A stretch of DNA of 64,000 nt from an uncultured Propionibacterium sp. (GTDB taxonomy: Bacteria; Actinomycetota; Actinomycetes; Propionibacteriales; Propionibacteriaceae). A program made the translations under genes and the position numbers. Location of the stretch: the NCBI GenBank assembly GCA_938036835.1, contig CALHWB010000055.1, positions 1-64,000 on the forward strand, given 5' to 3'. Below, piece by piece: positions 62,531 through 64,000 of the stretch; the stretch's first letter is position 1, and every line of letters begins with the position of its first letter. The notes below the pieces were generated by a model. The model searched no databases, was not told the origin of the DNA, and worked only from the letters and a program-made list of their open reading frames with translations.

Positions 62531-63582
62531 AGCCGGCTGTTGACCGGTGGCGGTTGGGTATCGGTGGCCGATCCTTCACCCGAGGTGCCCATGGACGGGG
62601 TCTTGCTCGGCGACAAGGTGCCGGGTGCGGACTGCGAATCAGACGACCCGGAGTCCGAGGGGCTCTGGGACTGCGAACCAGACGACCCGGAGCCCGAGGG
62701 GCTCTGGGACTGCGAACTGGAATCGCTGGGTGATTGCGATGCCGAGGATCCACTGGGGGAACTGGAACTCTGCGCGGACTCGCTGTTGCTCTGCTCAGCA
62801 GGACTTTGTGACCGGTCGGCGCTTCCGGATTGGGAAGATTCGGTGTTGGATTGCGTCACCGGCGGCTGGGGCTGCTCGGCGGGGGCGTTCTGGAAGAGCA
62901 ATACCGCGATGAGTAACGCCAGCCCGCAAAGCCCGATGACGATGGCCCAGGCCACCGCGAATGGTACCCAGCCGGCCCGGTCGTGCCGACCCGGCCAGGA
63001 AGCCGGCCACAGCCGCCACGCGCCGGGACGGGCGTCGTCTAACCAGTGCAGTCGATAGTCGGGGCCGGCGGGCGCGCCGATCAATGGCGTACTGGACAGG
63101 TCGACGCTGCGTAGCAGCCGATCGGCCTCGGCCAGCGCGGCAGGGCTGCCGTCATAGGCGAGCGCCACCCAAGGGGCCATCGGGGGATCCTCCGGCGATA
63201 CCGGGTCATCGGCTTCACTACGGAATTTGTGCGCTAGGCGGCCGGTATCCTGGCCATGGCCACCGCGGGCCACAACGGCCCGGTCGTGCAACTTGTTGAC
63301 TTCGCCGGCAAGTCGTTGGCGCGCAGCCGGGTCGTGGGCGGCACCCTCGCTGAGCACGAGAACCATAGCCGTCGGTGAATCGTCGGCATGGCCCAGATAG
63401 ACCACGCCGGACTCGCGGGCGGTCAATCGGGCGTCCAGCCAGAAATCACCGATCCGCGGAGGATCCCCTGGCAGCAAGGGGTGCGGCTGCGGATCGGGGG
63501 CACCAGCCCGGGTGGCGCCGGCATCCGGGCCATCGACGGATTGCGGCTGATCGGACTGTAGGTGCTCGGGTTGTTGACTCAT
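62527..63582 (-). CDS. Membrane protein with a kinase-N-lobe-like domain and Ser-rich tail
   Basis: 351 residues. Residues 40-100 resemble the N-lobe of a bacterial Ser/Thr kinase (IGDFWLDARLTARESGVVYLGHAD), but the Gly loop is TARESG and the Lys strand reads TAMVLVL, so ATP-binding residues are missing. A segment APWVALAYDGSPAALAEA near 136 looks like the hinge and alpha-D part; no catalytic C-lobe follows. One membrane helix lies near 210-240, then a long outer tail of Ser, Gln, Pro and Gly containing a 39-base tandem repeat. ATG 63582 fits; the open frame extends upstream without support. Confidence 0.7.
   Translation of the reverse strand: MSQQPEHLQSDQPQSVDGPDAGATRAGAPDPQPHPLLPGDPPRIGDFWLDARLTARESGVVYLGHADDSPTAMVLVLSEGAAHDPAARQRLAGEVNKLHDRAVVARGGHGQDTGRLAHKFRSEADDPVSPEDPPMAPWVALAYDGSPAALAEADRLLRSVDLSSTPLIGAPAGPDYRLHWLDDARPGAWRLWPASWPGRHDRAGWVPFAVAWAIVIGLCGLALLIAVLLFQNAPAEQPQPPVTQSNTESSQSGSADRSQSPAEQSNSESAQSSSSPSGSSASQSPSDSSSQSQSPSGSGSSGSQSQSPSDSGSSDSQSAPGTLSPSKTPSMGTSGEGSATDTQPPPVNSRL
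62630..62717. repeat. 39-base tandem repeat in the Ser-rich tail
   Basis: Two nearly identical units (62630-62668 and 62669-62707), each starting GACTGCGAA, and the start of a third. They encode 13-residue Ser/Gln/Gly/Pro repeats of the tail on the minus strand. Confidence 0.8.
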
Positions 63583-63659
63583 CGGGCACAATCGAACCAC
63601 ATTTGAAGCCCAGGCCGAAGCGGCGGCAAGGAATCGACCTTGGTGGGTCGGGCGGTGAC

Positions 63660-63687
63660 TTGGCGCTGTCGCTTGGCGCGGTATCGT
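63660..63687 (+). promoter_or_regulatory. Probable promoter of the MoxR gene
   Basis: TTGGCG (63660-63665), a 16-base spacer, TATCGT (63682-63687), followed by a leader of about 43 bases with GGAG before the GTG. Confidence 0.45.
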
Positions 63688-63736
63688 GTCAGGGACGCCC
63701 ATTTCCCGGGCCCGGCCCAGCCACAGGAGAACTTGA

Positions 63737-64000
63737 GTGACCAGTACACCAGGCAACCAGGCCAAGATGTCCATTCAGGACGCGGCGAAAGTGGTGGGGG
63801 AGGCCATCGGCCAGGTGCAGCGGGTCATTGTGGGTCAGGAGCACATGGTCGAACAGCTGATGGTCGGGTTGCTAGCCAAGGGGCATATCCTGCTGGAAGG
63901 TGTGCCCGGCACCGCCAAGACGCTGGCCGTACGCACCTTCGCCACGGTGGTGGGCGGTTCCTTTTCGCGCATCCAGTTCACCCCAGATCTGGTGCCCTCT
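63737..64000 (+). CDS. MoxR family AAA+ ATPase, 5' part only
   Basis: 88 codons, cut by the window end. Walker A GVPGTAKT is near 56, preceded by QRVIVGQEHMVEQLMVGLLAKGHILLEG, the standard opening of MoxR ATPases, which act as chaperones inserting metal cofactors or activating von Willebrand-domain proteins. GTG 63737 has GGAG eight bases upstream. The divergent neighbour is the kinase-like membrane protein. Downstream partners are outside the window. Confidence 0.9.
   Translation, partial: MTSTPGNQAKMSIQDAAKVVGEAIGQVQRVIVGQEHMVEQLMVGLLAKGHILLEGVPGTAKTLAVRTFATVVGGSFSRIQFTPDLVPS

Noticed and set aside
62630..62717. Start of a CRISPR array
   Set aside because: The repeats are directly adjacent without spacers, in frame with a low-complexity coding tail, and no cas gene is present.

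Overview
The window is a 64 kb stretch of a high-GC Actinomycetota chromosome, probably from the Propionibacteriaceae or a close relative. The evidence is gene content and order rather than a database match. Several blocks are collinear with mycobacterial and other actinobacterial loci: a TPR protein, HAD, small protein, tlyA, NAD kinase, recN series; NUDIX, xerD, parA, scpA, scpB, rluB; pafBC-tatAC; phoH-ybeY-CNNM-era; uppS/recO/zur; and dgt/dnaG. No phage, insertion sequence, CRISPR array or plasmid function was seen. Nearly all of it is core genome with a few small accessory insertions.

Layout. 1-3703: 3' tip of a 16S gene, a tRNA-free spacer, complete 23S and 5S genes, and a strong terminator. 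3800-15962: two long plus-strand trains of overlapping genes. The first covers tRNA/rRNA methylation, NAD kinase and recN, followed by a lone pyrB. The second covers recombination, chromosome partition and condensin (xerD, parA, a ribbon-helix-helix protein, scpA, scpB, rluB). 16027-27961: an FKBP lipoprotein, convergent gluQ, then pafB-pafC-tatA-tatC-tgt-hemH and phoH-ybeY-CNNM-era. 28122-30546: an accessory pocket on the minus strand with a polyol dehydrogenase and a small unknown gene beside a decayed second copy of itself. 30547-36319: lipoate synthesis (lipB-lipA), leuA behind a leucine attenuator, a VanZ-RDD membrane protein and a FolP2-type protein. 36353-42690: a membrane-anchored unknown, uppS, divergent recO, and a zinc operon znuACB-zur on the minus strand with a Zur-type operator over the znuA start. 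43043-55701: glyS, lhr, dusB, dgt, an inverted fetB-like gene, dnaG, a divergent sigma factor and a small conserved protein. 55841-64000: tRNA-Asn, a CHAD protein, a two-gene operon of a beta-propeller protein and a polytopic membrane protein, a macrodomain protein, tRNA(CAU), a Cof-type HAD phosphatase, a kinase-N-lobe-like membrane protein and the start of a MoxR ATPase gene.

Regulation. Most genes inside trains overlap by 1-17 bases (ATGA, GTGA, TGATG), so translational coupling is the rule. At transcription-unit starts a recurring arrangement is visible: a -10-like hexamer of form NANNNT (often TANNNT) sits 6-7 bases before the start codon with no Shine-Dalgarno sequence. This is what leaderless transcripts need. 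About 21 starts show it, including the 22-codon leuA leader peptide and znuA, where the -10 lies inside the Zur-type palindrome.

No obviously new multi-gene defence or biosynthetic system was found. The loci least explained by known biology are the beta-propeller/polytopic membrane pair (57167-60744), the kinase-N-lobe-like protein (62527-63582), the duplicated and decayed small gene (29880-30511), and the ribbon-helix-helix protein between parA and scpA (13415-13747).
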